Shown here: piece by piece, positions 39,612 through 50,400 of the stretch
How positions within the stretch are numbered: position 1 is the stretch's first letter
Layout of the letters: every line of letters begins with the position of its first letter
Assembly: GCA_020186115.1 (NCBI GenBank)
Contig: WSYJ01000158.1
Coordinates: 62,001-126,000, forward strand
From: Histomonas meleagridis
Taxonomy: Eukaryota; Parabasalia; Tritrichomonadida; Dientamoebidae
Direction: 5' to 3'
Length of the DNA stretch: 64,000 bases
Notes under the pieces: generated by a model
The model's input: only the letters and a program-made list of their open reading frames with translations
The model's database searches: none
What the model was told of the DNA's origin: nothing
Position numbers and translations under genes: made by a program

Positions 39612-42600
39612 TTAGTTTTCTCTTTTCGAGTTCTTAATGTCATTCAACGCTTCTTCGAACATCAACGACGGCAACTTATACACAGTCGAGGTCAATTTCC
39701 TTGCCGCTCTATCACTAAATATCGAAGTCCAACGCACTAACTCAGGCAGTGCTCTCATTGACACAATCGTTTCACCTTGTAAAGGCCCGAACAAATACGC
39801 CTCGTTTTTCTTATATATTCTAACTCTATAGAATCCATTTTTCTTTGTCGGATGTATTATCACATGGGCGTCATTAAACTGCGACGAAATTGTTGTCGGG
39901 TCATATTCGAGTGGGTTTTCAGTCCATACGATGTGAATGTTATCATTACCGATGTGTCTTTTCTTATAAATTTGTTGGTCATCTTTAGGATCTGTTGGAA
40001 TTAAAGGCGCGACATGATATAAAACTTCAAATCGTTGATCACTATAATATAAATGATAACGACCATTCGAAAAATTAGTAGAATCAAGTTTCCCATTAAA
40101 TCCTGTATGTACTGATAAGTCAACAATTGTACCAATCGATTTAACAAAGCTTCGGAATGATTCTGATGTGTCATTCCAACTATTTTTTAATATATCATTT
40201 TGTGATAATTGATCATTCTTAACATATAAAAACCCAATTTTTAATGTTTCACGAACTTGTGATTGGAATAATTTCGAAGTAGCAATATTAATCAATGAAG
40301 ATGGGTCTTTAATACAAATCGCAGAATCAGAATTTATCATTAAATTAAGTTGTTGATTAGGGAAAATTGAATAGTAAAAGGCAGTTGCCGATAGCGAATT
40401 GAACAGGGTGTTACTTTTGTGCTTCGTTTCAGGTGACATTTCATTCTTAGGCTGCTGTATCGTGTCTATCGTAAGGAATTTCACTTCTATTTGTTGTATG
40501 TCAGGAATTTGAGTTTCTTGTTTGGTGAAGAATTTGACTTCTTGCTCAAGGAAATCATTAGCATTTTCATTATTAATACATTCTTTTACACATTGGGTAA
40601 AATCGTCATTAAATTCATCAACAATGTTTTCTAAAGGTTCGAAAATTTCATTATTTAAACATTTTGTTTCATTATTAATCATTGGCGGCTCAATTGATAT
40701 TTCATATTTAGATGAACCAGTTCTATTTTTAGTCGTTAAGATGAATTTATTATTATTATCTAATTTTAATGCTTGTAAAGTATGGTTTGTAATTAGATAA
40801 CAATTATTTTGTTGTTCAGGTGACGTTTCTTCAATTGGTTTATTATAATATGAAAGGAATTCATATATTGCGTTTTTCAAGATAACTTCATTCGTTTTAT
40901 CATTAAAGTTAACAGAGTTCACAAATTTGATAAATGTTGAGCCACTATTATTATATTGTAAACATATATCAACAATAGTATTTATCATAAATTGGAATAA
41001 CTCTGTACTACATTTAGGATTATTTAATATTGGTATAATGAAATTATATATTAAAATATCATAAAAATATGTTTCACTTTGTTCTTCAACTTTAAATTTA
41101 CTACATATGATATCAAAATAATTCGGTAACATTGATACAATTCGAATTTCTTCAGTGGGCTCTAAATTAGATTCATCTTTCTTAAAGAAGTCACTGATTA
41201 ATTCGATTAAGTTATCATTAATCTTTTCCGAATCAGAATATAATTCTTCAAATAAAATTGTGACAATAGTATTTAATAATATTCCATTTCGTTGATTTTG
41301 GAATAAATAATTACGTAATAATTGTACAATTTTATCTAATATAAAATCACGATTTTCAAATTCATTGTTATGATATACATTTGTATATAATGTAATTAAA
41401 ATTGGAAATTCTTCATTATTATGAATGCTATTAATTTTAGATAAAATTGGAGAAATTAAATAATCCGATAATTCGGATACACGTGTTAAACAGTTTTTGG
41501 CTTGTTTCTTACTTTCTTCTATAAATTCTGGATTCCCACTTTCGATTCCTTTTAATATTAAATTGATCCATTTAACTTTTTGTTCATGTTCAATAAACTC
41601 AAATGAGGTACTTTCAATAATCGGTAAAATCGATTTAAAGATTTCATAATCATTAGTACTTTGATCTTCAAAACATTTGTTCATGAAGTTTTTGATTAAG
41701 AATTTATGATTAATATTCGGTAATTGTGTTATTAATCGTTTTTGTATCTTTGATATAATGTCAATTATTATATTACGTGCACTAAAATCATTATTTAACA
41801 TTTCCATGATTGAGTTGATATATCCTTTGGCTTGCTTCTTAGTCCACTTTCGTTTTTGTGAACAATGAATTCGCATCGATTGAAAATCACTTTGATTAGG
41901 TTGCATAAAGCGTGAAAATAAAATAGGAGACTTAACTATTAAATATACTAACTCAATAAAGTCGGCTTCACTACCATAAGCTTTCATTCTTTTGTTACGA
42001 TTCCGAAATAAGGACGATAGAGATTTGAGAGACTGGTAGAGCGGTTTCTGTGAATCGTTTTGCTCCAGAAAAAGTGGAGTCATGGCAACCGTCGCGTACG
42101 TTAAGTGCGATAGAAGCTCAAGCCAATGAAATGAGCTCTTTTCGAGGGGTGTTTGAGGATAATCAACATATTTTTGAAGGAGAACTGTTTGTTTTGTATC
42201 AAAGCTATAGGCAAAAATCATAATAGATTTTAATGGCTCATGAAGTCCATTTTGTGAAATTATTAATTCTTTAATCTTTTCATCTTTGTTTGAATTGTAC
42301 CTATAATGCATCCTACAAAGCTTTCGGAACGCAAGTACATGTTTAAGCTTTTCAGAATCAACAGATATATTATTACTTAATTCAATTTTTTCAGAATTTA
42401 TCATTTCTACATAAAGTTCCAAAATTTCGAATTCAAAGCCTGGTTCATTGCTTAACGCTTTAACAATCATTTCTGGTTTTGGTGTAACAAATTTGGCTTT
42501 CATTGCTGGAAGTGAATATAAACAGTTTTCGACAAGATCTTTTCGTTGCTGTGATGCATTTGAATCTGTTTCGTCTTTTTCTTTTTCTATAACAGATTTA

Positions 42601-43130
42601 ACTTTAACTTCGAATGATGGTAAAATAAAATATTTGAAAAATTTCATTCGATCTGAGATTGCATTTGGCTCGAACCCATTTGATGGTTTTTCTGTGTTAT
42701 ATTCTTTTAATACACGAAATGTAGAAATAATAGTATCTTCAAATGGTGGATAAATTATGTCACTTGTCACTTCCATTTGGTTATTTATATAAATGTCAGC
42801 TAATCTTTTAAGCCTTTCTGTGTTATCTGCATAAAGGAACCAACAAAATGGGAAACAATCATAAATTTTATAATCTGAAAGTGCATTAAAAAACATTTTA
42901 AATATGTTATCCTGTTTGTTAATTCGTATTCTTAATTTTTTGAGTTTTTCTTTTGTTGAGTCTGATATATCAATCGGGAGTTTAATTAAATTTAATGAAT
43001 TTAATTTATGGAAAAAATCACTGGGAAAGTTAGATGATGACTTAGGTATCTGTTCATCTAGGAATCTTTCTAATTCTTCTATGTGTTCATTAATTTTATT
43101 GTCTGTGATTTCTTCTGTTTTGTTTTCCAT
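39612..43130 (-). CDS. RapGAP-domain protein (tuberin/RalGAP-like)
   Basis: About 1172 residues from ATG 43130 (a TTG four codons earlier is not a credible start). The first 900 residues are helical-repeat-like. The C-terminal region from about 960 (KIGFLYVKNDQL) to 1140 carries a Rap/Ran-GAP catalytic domain: RHIGNDNIHIVWTEN (about 1058-1072) includes the Asn-thumb helix lead-in. It is followed by the ISSQFNDAHVIIHP and GFYRVRIYKK strands that are hallmarks of tuberin, RalGAP-alpha and Rap1GAP. Size and C-terminal placement favour a tuberin/RalGAP-type regulator of a Ras-family GTPase. A TCATT initiator and ACGGTTTA (43146-43153) lie within 25 bp upstream. Confidence 0.83.
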   Translation of the reverse strand: MENKTEEITDNKINEHIEELERFLDEQIPKSSSNFPSDFFHKLNSLNLIKLPIDISDSTKEKLKKLRIRINKQDNIFKMFFNALSDYKIYDCFPFCWFLYADNTERLKRLADIYINNQMEVTSDIIYPPFEDTIISTFRVLKEYNTEKPSNGFEPNAISDRMKFFKYFILPSFEVKVKSVIEKEKDETDSNASQQRKDLVENCLYSLPAMKAKFVTPKPEMIVKALSNEPGFEFEILELYVEMINSEKIELSNNISVDSEKLKHVLAFRKLCRMHYRYNSNKDEKIKELIISQNGLHEPLKSIMIFAYSFDTKQTVLLQKYVDYPQTPLEKSSFHWLELLSHLTYATVAMTPLFLEQNDSQKPLYQSLKSLSSLFRNRNKRMKAYGSEADFIELVYLIVKSPILFSRFMQPNQSDFQSMRIHCSQKRKWTKKQAKGYINSIMEMLNNDFSARNIIIDIISKIQKRLITQLPNINHKFLIKNFMNKCFEDQSTNDYEIFKSILPIIESTSFEFIEHEQKVKWINLILKGIESGNPEFIEESKKQAKNCLTRVSELSDYLISPILSKINSIHNNEEFPILITLYTNVYHNNEFENRDFILDKIVQLLRNYLFQNQRNGILLNTIVTILFEELYSDSEKINDNLIELISDFFKKDESNLEPTEEIRIVSMLPNYFDIICSKFKVEEQSETYFYDILIYNFIIPILNNPKCSTELFQFMINTIVDICLQYNNSGSTFIKFVNSVNFNDKTNEVILKNAIYEFLSYYNKPIEETSPEQQNNCYLITNHTLQALKLDNNNKFILTTKNRTGSSKYEISIEPPMINNETKCLNNEIFEPLENIVDEFNDDFTQCVKECINNENANDFLEQEVKFFTKQETQIPDIQQIEVKFLTIDTIQQPKNEMSPETKHKSNTLFNSLSATAFYYSIFPNQQLNLMINSDSAICIKDPSSLINIATSKLFQSQVRETLKIGFLYVKNDQLSQNDILKNSWNDTSESFRSFVKSIGTIVDLSVHTGFNGKLDSTNFSNGRYHLYYSDQRFEVLYHVAPLIPTDPKDDQQIYKKRHIGNDNIHIVWTENPLEYDPTTISSQFNDAHVIIHPTKKNGFYRVRIYKKNEAYLFGPLQGETIVSMRALPELVRWTSIFSDRAARKLTSTVYKLPSLMFEEALNDIKNSKREN

Positions 43131-43223
43131 GGCATCTGTCAAATGACGGTTTAATTGAATTTACACTCTTTAGCCAAACTTAAGTTTTGGAAACGAAAAA
43201 CCAGAAAGATAAGAGTTTCATTT

Positions 43224-43799
43224 TTATTTCTTGTGCTTAGCAGCTTCTTTAGCCTTGATGGATGCTCTCCATGCTTTATGTGCTTGTTGCTTGGTCTTAA
43301 ATAATTCTGCTTTCTTTTCTTCATCCTTAATTACTCTCCATGTGACCTTTTGGTCAGCCTTTGGAAGTGCAAAGAGTGATGGAATGGATTCTCCAGCTGG
43401 TAATTTCTCTGTCTTTGTATGAACACGAACCATCTTGGCTTTATAAGCCTTGAGACGCTCAATGTTAGCTTGTTTGATTTCATCTTTGGTATGAACACGG
43501 AATTTGTCCATGGCAATACCCATGAATCGGGCACGTGATGGTTCAAATCCTGCAGCTTTAACTTCTTCAACTGTGAATCCACGACCAAGTCTAACTTTGC
43601 GATTATAACGAACTGTTGGACAGTGAACAAGTGGACGAAGGGGACCTTCAACTGGACGTGGTGCAATCTTCTTAGCACGAATTGCTCTGGCTATTTGACG
43701 CCTCTTCTTACGGGCTGGATCATCAAAATAAAACTTGATACGGCGGAACCAATCCTTACGAAGGTGGTCATTTGGAACTTGGTTGTTCTTGCAAACCAT
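43224..43799 (-). CDS. RPL13: 60S ribosomal protein eL13
   Basis: 191 residues from ATG 43799. The beginning (NNQVPNDHLRKDWFRRIKFYFDDPARKKRRQIARAIRAKKI) and the block RPVEGPLRPLVHCPTVRYNRKVRLGRGFTVEEVKAAG are diagnostic for eL13, a large-subunit protein. The open frame continues 28 codons upstream, but eL13 starts just before NNQVPN, so 43799 is chosen. Codon use is G/C-rich, as expected for high expression. Upstream lie AAACCGTTTA (43816-43825) and TATCGTTTA (43844-43852), both candidate Myb-type sites. It is the nearest upstream gene to the RapGAP gene, same strand, with 93 bp between. Confidence 0.97.
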   Translation of the reverse strand: MVCKNNQVPNDHLRKDWFRRIKFYFDDPARKKRRQIARAIRAKKIAPRPVEGPLRPLVHCPTVRYNRKVRLGRGFTVEEVKAAGFEPSRARFMGIAMDKFRVHTKDEIKQANIERLKAYKAKMVRVHTKTEKLPAGESIPSLFALPKADQKVTWRVIKDEEKKAELFKTKQQAHKAWRASIKAKEAAKHKK

Positions 43800-44287
43800 T
43801 TCAGAAAGGCCGACCAAACCGTTTACATAATAAATTTGAGCGCTATCGTTTATACAAAAATCAAGTAAACGATCAGATTGCAATCAATTAAAAAAAGAGG
43901 TCATGTTGGGGTCTGATTCATGACGGTTATTGGTTAATTCAAGGTTGTGCCCAAAACAAGACAGATGAGTTTTTCGGACTTTTTTTAGTATAGTATTTCC
44001 CATCATGTGTATTAAAATATATTTTGAACAATTTTATTGATTTTAAACAAAATTAGTTTTCTCATCATAGTAAACCATTGAAATTCTTTTTTGTGTGCAT
44101 AATCAGCCGGCCAAATATTACAATACGATTGTTTCGACTTAAAAAACAACTTTTTCATAGAAAATCTATAGGGTTTTTCCTGGAAAGCAGAGCTCTGCTC
44201 TTTTGATGGCTAAGTTCATCGTACGCAACCGTCTGACTGGATTTCATGTTTTGTGGTGTTCTAGAACACTTTTCAAATGTTAATTAA
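43800..44287. other. intergenic with motif copies and palindrome
   Basis: eL13 promoter side, then unassigned DNA. A 14-bp palindrome AGCAGAGCTCTGCT lies near 44187-44200. From about 44236 the sequence resembles the flank found at 45978-46024 and 62255-62300 (TTCTAGAACACTTTTCAAAT), so this is the edge of a rearranged duplication. Confidence 0.5.
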
Positions 44288-44335
44288 CTTGAAAAGGTTC
44301 AAAAAATTATTAACATTGTTCATGATGTTACTTAA
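44288..44335 (+). pseudogene. duplicated 3' tip of the hexapeptide-repeat gene
   Basis: Encodes LEKVQKIINIVHDVT and a stop, identical to the last 15 residues of the gene ending at 61999, and the similarity continues through the 3' flank to the element boundary. It is a non-functional tail left by the segmental duplication shared with 61.95-63.9 kb. Confidence 0.85.
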
Positions 44336-44500
44336 TTTTGTTGTTAAAAGTATTTTTATTATAAATATTTTTTTTTTACTAAAGTGATGAACATATCAGG
44401 TAATGCATTTTTAAATTGTAACCAGGAAAAGATCTGAGAAGGATGAAATTTTGAGATATTTATTTGTGTTTCCCATTAATTGCTGTTGAACAAAAACGAG

Positions 44501-45877
44501 GGATCAATTACACAACCGCACCCCAAACCTCCAGATCCTCTGAATCGATTTTTAAAAAATAAATTTAGACCGATAGAGCACGATCCCACTTTTTAAAGGA
44601 AAATATTATTTTTTACATTTGATTTTCAATTAAAATATAAATGACACCTATTTTAAATGTAAATAGAAAATAAAAAATGGTTTAACAAAATACAGTCCGA
44701 TTGAAAAGCATCAAAAAAGTGATGCGTGTCACAATAATTTATTGAATACTTTATATTAAATATCAAATATCCAAAATACAAATTTTTATTAAATTAAATA
44801 AATAAATTAAATTAAATAAATAAATAAATTATTTAAACAAATTTTAAATAAAACAAAGTAATAACAAAATATTAATATCAATTCCTTCTTGTTCAAGAAG
44901 TAATCTAACTATTTCTGCAAATCATATCAATATTTCCGAATATAATTTGAAAACACCAAATGATTAAAATAAATACAAATTAAAACAAATAAATATCTTT
45001 AGCATCTATATCGATGTTTTTTTGGATAAAAAAGAACTTTTGCAATCGCATAATGACTATGTCGTATTGCACAATGAGGTGCTGTTTCATTAATTTCATA
45101 TAAATTACAAAATATATTACACAGTAAATATTTAATGGAAAACATTTTTACTATTTTTATATTAATACATAGTGAAGAATTATTAAATATAACAATTTTA
45201 TTAGATTAAAAAATGACATATTATTAGAACTTTAAGAAGCATCCGACTTCTAATTTTAGAGTAAAGATTTGAAATTTATCTATTATTTTTATTGATAAAA
45301 ATTACTTCTCACATTATGTGAACTATTATAAATACAATCTATATTCACTATCATGACACATAATGTAAATACTATAGAATAAGTTATATCAAATGTAAAA
45401 TCCGAATGAAACAAAACATATTTAAAAAAAATTAATAAGAAATGTATTGCTTTGGAATATATATAATATTCGAAGTTATCGAAAATAAATATAAGCCCTA
45501 ACATATTATTGATGTAAAACATGATTTCTAAGGTCACAGAACATTAACGTTTATTAAATATTTTTTAAAACAAAAATCGAAAAGCCATATCACTCACTTT
45601 GATTAGTGAAAGATCAAAGAATAGTTTACACATTCATAAAGTATTCAATAAATTATTGTGACACGCATCACTTTTTTAATGCTTTTTAATCGGACTGTAT
45701 TTTGCCAAACCGTTTTTCATTTTCTATTTTCATTTAAAATAGGTGTCATTTATACTTTTATTGAAAAAATAACAATTTCTTTTAAAAAGTGGGATCGTTT
45801 TCTATCGTCCTAAATTTGCCCTTTAAAAATCGATTGAGAGGATTTGGAGGTTTGGTCTGCGGTTGTGTAATTGATCC
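44501..45877. mobile_element. non-autonomous TIR element carrying ankyrin debris
   Basis: Left inverted repeat 44501-44750 and right inverted repeat 45640-45877 are near-identical when one is reversed; both begin GGATCAATTACACAACCGCA. The flanking octamers AAAACGAG (44493-44500) and AAAACAAA (45878-45885) fit an 8-bp target duplication. The paralogous uninterrupted site at 62159-62166 reads AAAACAAG with matching flanks on both sides. The roughly 890-bp interior has no transposase frame. It does contain minus-strand ankyrin cassette remnants with spacer (about 44875-45095). Long TIRs and an 8-bp duplication suggest a Mutator-like or hAT-like non-autonomous element; Mutator-like elements occur in trichomonads. 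Confidence 0.85.
44875..45095 (-). pseudogene. ankyrin cassette remnants inside the element
   Basis: Two decayed minus-strand cassettes. The one near 44875-44930 still reads EIVRLLLEQEGIDI; that at about 44998-45095 begins ETAPHCAIRHSHYAIAKVL and then loses frame. They are separated by typical cassette-spacer sequence (ATTTAATC.. and TTTCGGA-type block reversed). They were therefore captured together with a spacer from an ankyrin array. Confidence 0.75.
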
Positions 45878-46124
45878 AAAACAAAAAGCCGTTTTATCTT
45901 ATTCAAAGACCATTGTCACTTTTATTTCAAACCATTGGAATTTCTCTCTTTCATATCATATGATGAAATTTAGCGTCATTTCATGTTTTGTGTTACACTT
46001 TTCAAATTTGAATACTTAATTAACATGTTGATTGCTAATTGCAATTCAATTTATCAAAAAAAGTTGGTCGTTCGAATTAATTCAATTTTGAATATGAAAA
46101 CCGTTGTTCTCACCATATTGTTTT

Positions 46125-47446
46125 ATGTCGAAACAAGAGATTACAAATCAAGAAAATTCTTTAAATAAGGTAAGCAAATCTAATTACATGGAATTACTAA
46201 CTTCACTTGACAAAATCATATTTAATTTAACTGAAGAAAATATTGAAACTTCAATTCAACAAACAATGAAATTATTCGATTTAACTTTCCCATATTCATT
46301 TAATACCGTTATATGCAATTTAGTTTTTTCTTCATTTTGTTCTCAAAAATCTTTATTTGATAAATATTTGAATTATTTACTCCAACTTCAAAAGAGAGAA
46401 GAAGAAATTGACAAAAACATCAAAATCATTGATATTTTCGTTAAATGTATCATTAAAAATAAAACACAAGAATCATATTATTTAATTGAGAAAATGATTG
46501 AACAAAATTTAATTGATGCAAGCATTACTAAAAATATTAAATCGAAATATTTTGCACATTATAAAACAGAAAAAGAAAACAAAACATATCCTCTTGGTTC
46601 TGCAGAAAAAAATTTTATAAATGATTATGAAAAACTTTCAGCAAATGATTGGGAACTTCATAAGCAATCAATTAACGAAGGAGTTAATCCAAATGAAATT
46701 ATGAAAATAATTCGAAATGATGACATTGAAAAACTTCAAGAAATTTCATCACAAAATGATTTTGATTTTAATCAAACGATTGCACCATCAATATATGAAA
46801 GATGTGACTTTATTAATAAAGAAAATGTTACATTAATTGATTATGCAGCATTTTTTGGATCAGTTAAATGTTTTAAATATTTACTTATGAATAATGCAAA
46901 ATTAGATAACACAGGTAAATATGCAGTTGCAGGTGGAAATGAAGAAATCATTCATTTATGTGAACAAAATCATTCATCATTTGAAGGTGCATATGAAACA
47001 GCAATTGAATTCCATAAAAATGATGTATTTAAATATATTTATGATAATAAATTAGAAAAATTGGATGAAACCAATCAACAAAACTCAGCTCCAAAAATTG
47101 GATATCAAAATCTACGAACGTTTGGCACTTCAATTTCATTTGGAAACCAACCATTTAATTTAACTAGAGGAGGAACTCCAACAACGAATATAAATGATTT
47201 GAGATATTTTTGTGTTGATAGTAGTAATTTTGAAATTTTATCATATTTAGAAGAAAAAGAAGTGAAAATTAATGATTCTATTATTAATGAATCTGCTAAA
47301 AATGGTAATTTGTATCTTGTTAAACATTTTCTTATAATAATCAAATTCCAAAAAATATTTTGGAGTTTGCTATTGGATATGGAAATGTTGAACTTATTAT
47401 ATATCTTTTAGAACAAGAAGGAATTGATATTAATGCAACAGATGTT
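46125..47446 (+). CDS. ankyrin locus A, first segment (one frameshift)
   Basis: ATG 46125 (MSKQEITNQENSLNK) opens a frame of about 400 residues: a helical N-terminal domain, DWELHKQSINEGVNPNEIMK, LIDYAAFFGSVKCFKYLL, AVAGGNEEIIHLCEQNH, a Gly/Phe/Thr-rich linker and degenerate repeats. Near 47336 one base is missing relative to the duplicate at 63650 (CTTATAATAATC against CTTATAAATAATC), which shifts the last 37 codons; past it the repeat continues to EGIDINATDV at 47446. AAAACCGTTG lies about 20 bp upstream. The 5' region is nearly identical to locus B, so the duplication is recent. Confidence 0.8.
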
Positions 47447-50400
47447 TAATTATGTTGTTTAAATTTTAAATATTTGATTTGATATTTTAAAATAATATTT
47501 GGAACTTATTTGAATTATTTAATACAGCACTTATGTTTGCATCTAAAAATGGTTACACAGAATTAGTTGAATTGCTTTTAAAAAATGAATTCATTGATTT
47601 TGATGCTGGAAATGTATATTTATTTTATATAGAATTTGTTTTAATATCTTGATGTTTTAAGATAATAATTAGAAATCATTTAAATTGTTTGAAACAGCAC
47701 TTATATGCGCATGTAAATGTAATCAAACTGAAATTGCAAAAATGCTTATTAAAAATGTTCTTGAAATCAATTCTCAAGATAATGTATATTTTGGTGTTTT
47801 AAATTTTGTTTTAATCATTTAAAATTTATAAAAATAATTTCAAACAGCATTACATTATGCAGTTAAACATAATAATATAGAAATAGTTAAAACACTTTTA
47901 GAAAGAAATGATATTAATGTTAATGTAATGAATATTTATTTTATTTATACCAAATATGTTTTTATAATTTAACGTTTATAATAAGAGCTTTATGTTTAAC
48001 TTTATGATTTATAATTTATTTGAAAAATTTATAATTTGTTTTATTCATTTTTAATTTGTTTTATTTATTTAATATTCGTCACAACATTTTGGAATATGTT
48101 TTAACAATTTGAAATATGTTTTAATAATTTGTAATTTATCTTGATGGTTTGTAATTTCTTTTGATAATTTAAAATTTGTTTCAACAATTTAATATTTGTT
48201 TCGATAGTTTATAATTTGTTTTAACAATTTGAAATATGTTTTATTAATTTTGTATTTGTTTTAATATTTTGATATTTGTTTTAATAGTTTAATATTCGTT
48301 TTATTAATTCAGTATTTATTCTAAAAGTTTTATGTTCATTCTAATAATTCAAAATTTGTTTTAATAATTTGGTGTATTTTTTCATAGTTTAAAATTTATA
48401 TAAATGATTTGATATTTATCTTAATAATTTAAGATTTCTTTTAATTATTTTATATTTCTTCTCAGTATATAGTATTTATTTTCATTATTTGAAACACCAC
48501 TACATTTAGCAGCTAAAAACAATGATATTGAATTAGTTAAATTACTTTTAGAACATAAAGATATTGATGTTAATGCAAAAACTGATATTTTTATTGATTG
48601 TTTGATGTTTATTTATATAGTTTAATTTTCATTTATATTGTTTGATATTTATTTTGTAAATATGATGTTTATTTAAGTAATATGATATTTTTTAAGATAA
48701 TTTTGGATTTATTTTTTGTATTTGATTTTTATTTCTTTGATTTCTAGTTTGTTATACTAATTTATAATTTATTTTGATGATTTGAGGTTTGTTTTAATGT
48801 TTTAGTGTTTGTTTATATGTGTTGATATTTATTTTGAAAATTTTATATTTGTTTTTGTTGTTTATAATTTGTTTAAATAATTTTATGTTTGTTTTTATAA
48901 TTCATGATTTATTTGAATGTTTTTGTATTTGTTTTAATAATTTAAAGTTTGTTTGGATGATTTTATGTTTGTTTTATTGATTTTATATCCATTTTGATCA
49001 TTTGGAATTTGTTTTCTTAATTTGAAACACCACTACATTTAGCAGTTAAGAACAATAATATAGAAATAGTCAAATTACTTTTAGAGCATGAAGAAATTAA
49101 TATTAATGCAAAAACAATTTCTATATTTAATTTTATATATATTCCAATAATTTAAAATTTGTTTTAATATAATATTGTTTGTATTAATAATTTATGGTTC
49201 AACTTAATAACTTAAAATTTATTTGGAAGATTTTGGATTTGTTTTAGTAATTTATAATTTATTTTATTAACTTGAAATTTATTTGAAAGATTTTGGATTT
49301 GTTTTAAGAATTTCTTATTTATTTTAGTGATTTGAAATTTATTCTAATAATTTCCGATTTATTTGGATAATTTGAAATTTATTTAAATAATTTTATGTTT
49401 ATCTTGTTAATTTGGTGTTTGTTGTCATTATTTTATGTTTGTTTAAATTATTCGAAATTTATTTTAATCATTTGATATTTGTGTTAACAGTTTGAAGTTT
49501 GTTTTAAAAATTTAATATTTAAATTGAAGTTTCAAACTTTATTTTGTTAATTTGTAATTTATTTAATATTTTTAAAGTTTGTTTTCACTATTTTATATAT
49601 GTTTTTTGTATTTAAAATATGTTTTAATAATTTTCAATTTATTTTAAGTATTTATAGTTTGCTTAAATAATTTTATATTTATTAAACAAGTTTGAAATTT
49701 ATTCGAATGATTTGGAGTTTATTTAATATATTTAAAACACCTCTTCACATTGCAGTTAAAAATAATAACATTGAAATCGTGAAATTACTTTTAGCACAAA
49801 ACAATATTAATATTAATGCAATGAATTTTTATTTTACTAGTTTGATATTTATTTAAAACATAATTTAAAATTTCTTTAAACAATTGGAAATTTATATTAA
49901 TATTTTCATGTTTAACATAATGATTTAGATTTTATTTGCATATTTTAAAATTTGTATTCATAATTTTTTGTTTATATTTATGATTTGAAAATTGTTTTAA
50001 CAATTTAAAGTTTGTTTTAGTGATTTGAAATTTATTATTTGAATTTTATATTTCTTTACCATATTTGGAAATTATTTTCATTATTTGGGAATTATTTTAT
50101 TAATTTCAATCACCATTTCATTTAGCAGTTAAATATGATAACATAGAAATTGCCAAATTACTTTTAGAACATGAAGGAATTGATGTTAACGAAAAAGGTA
50201 TTTCTTTTAAATATTTGACATTCATTTTAATAATTTTATGTTTATTCCAATGATTTGGTATTTATTTTCAGTGTTTAGAATTCATTTTATTCATTTAAAG
50301 TTTGATTGAATGTTTTGATATTCATATTAACTATTTAAAGTTAATATAGTAAATTTAAAGTTTACTTAAGTAATTTGGTATTTATTCGAATCATTTGACA

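Noticed and set aside
44187-44200. 14-bp palindrome AGCAGAGCTCTGCT as an element end or origin
   Set aside because: No matching second copy or flanking duplication was found in the window; a chance palindrome is likely.
47937-48487. Long locus A spacer as a group I or II self-splicing intron
   Set aside because: It is made of degenerate 17-20 nt tandem units with no conserved core, and other spacers of the same family are only 51-75 nt.
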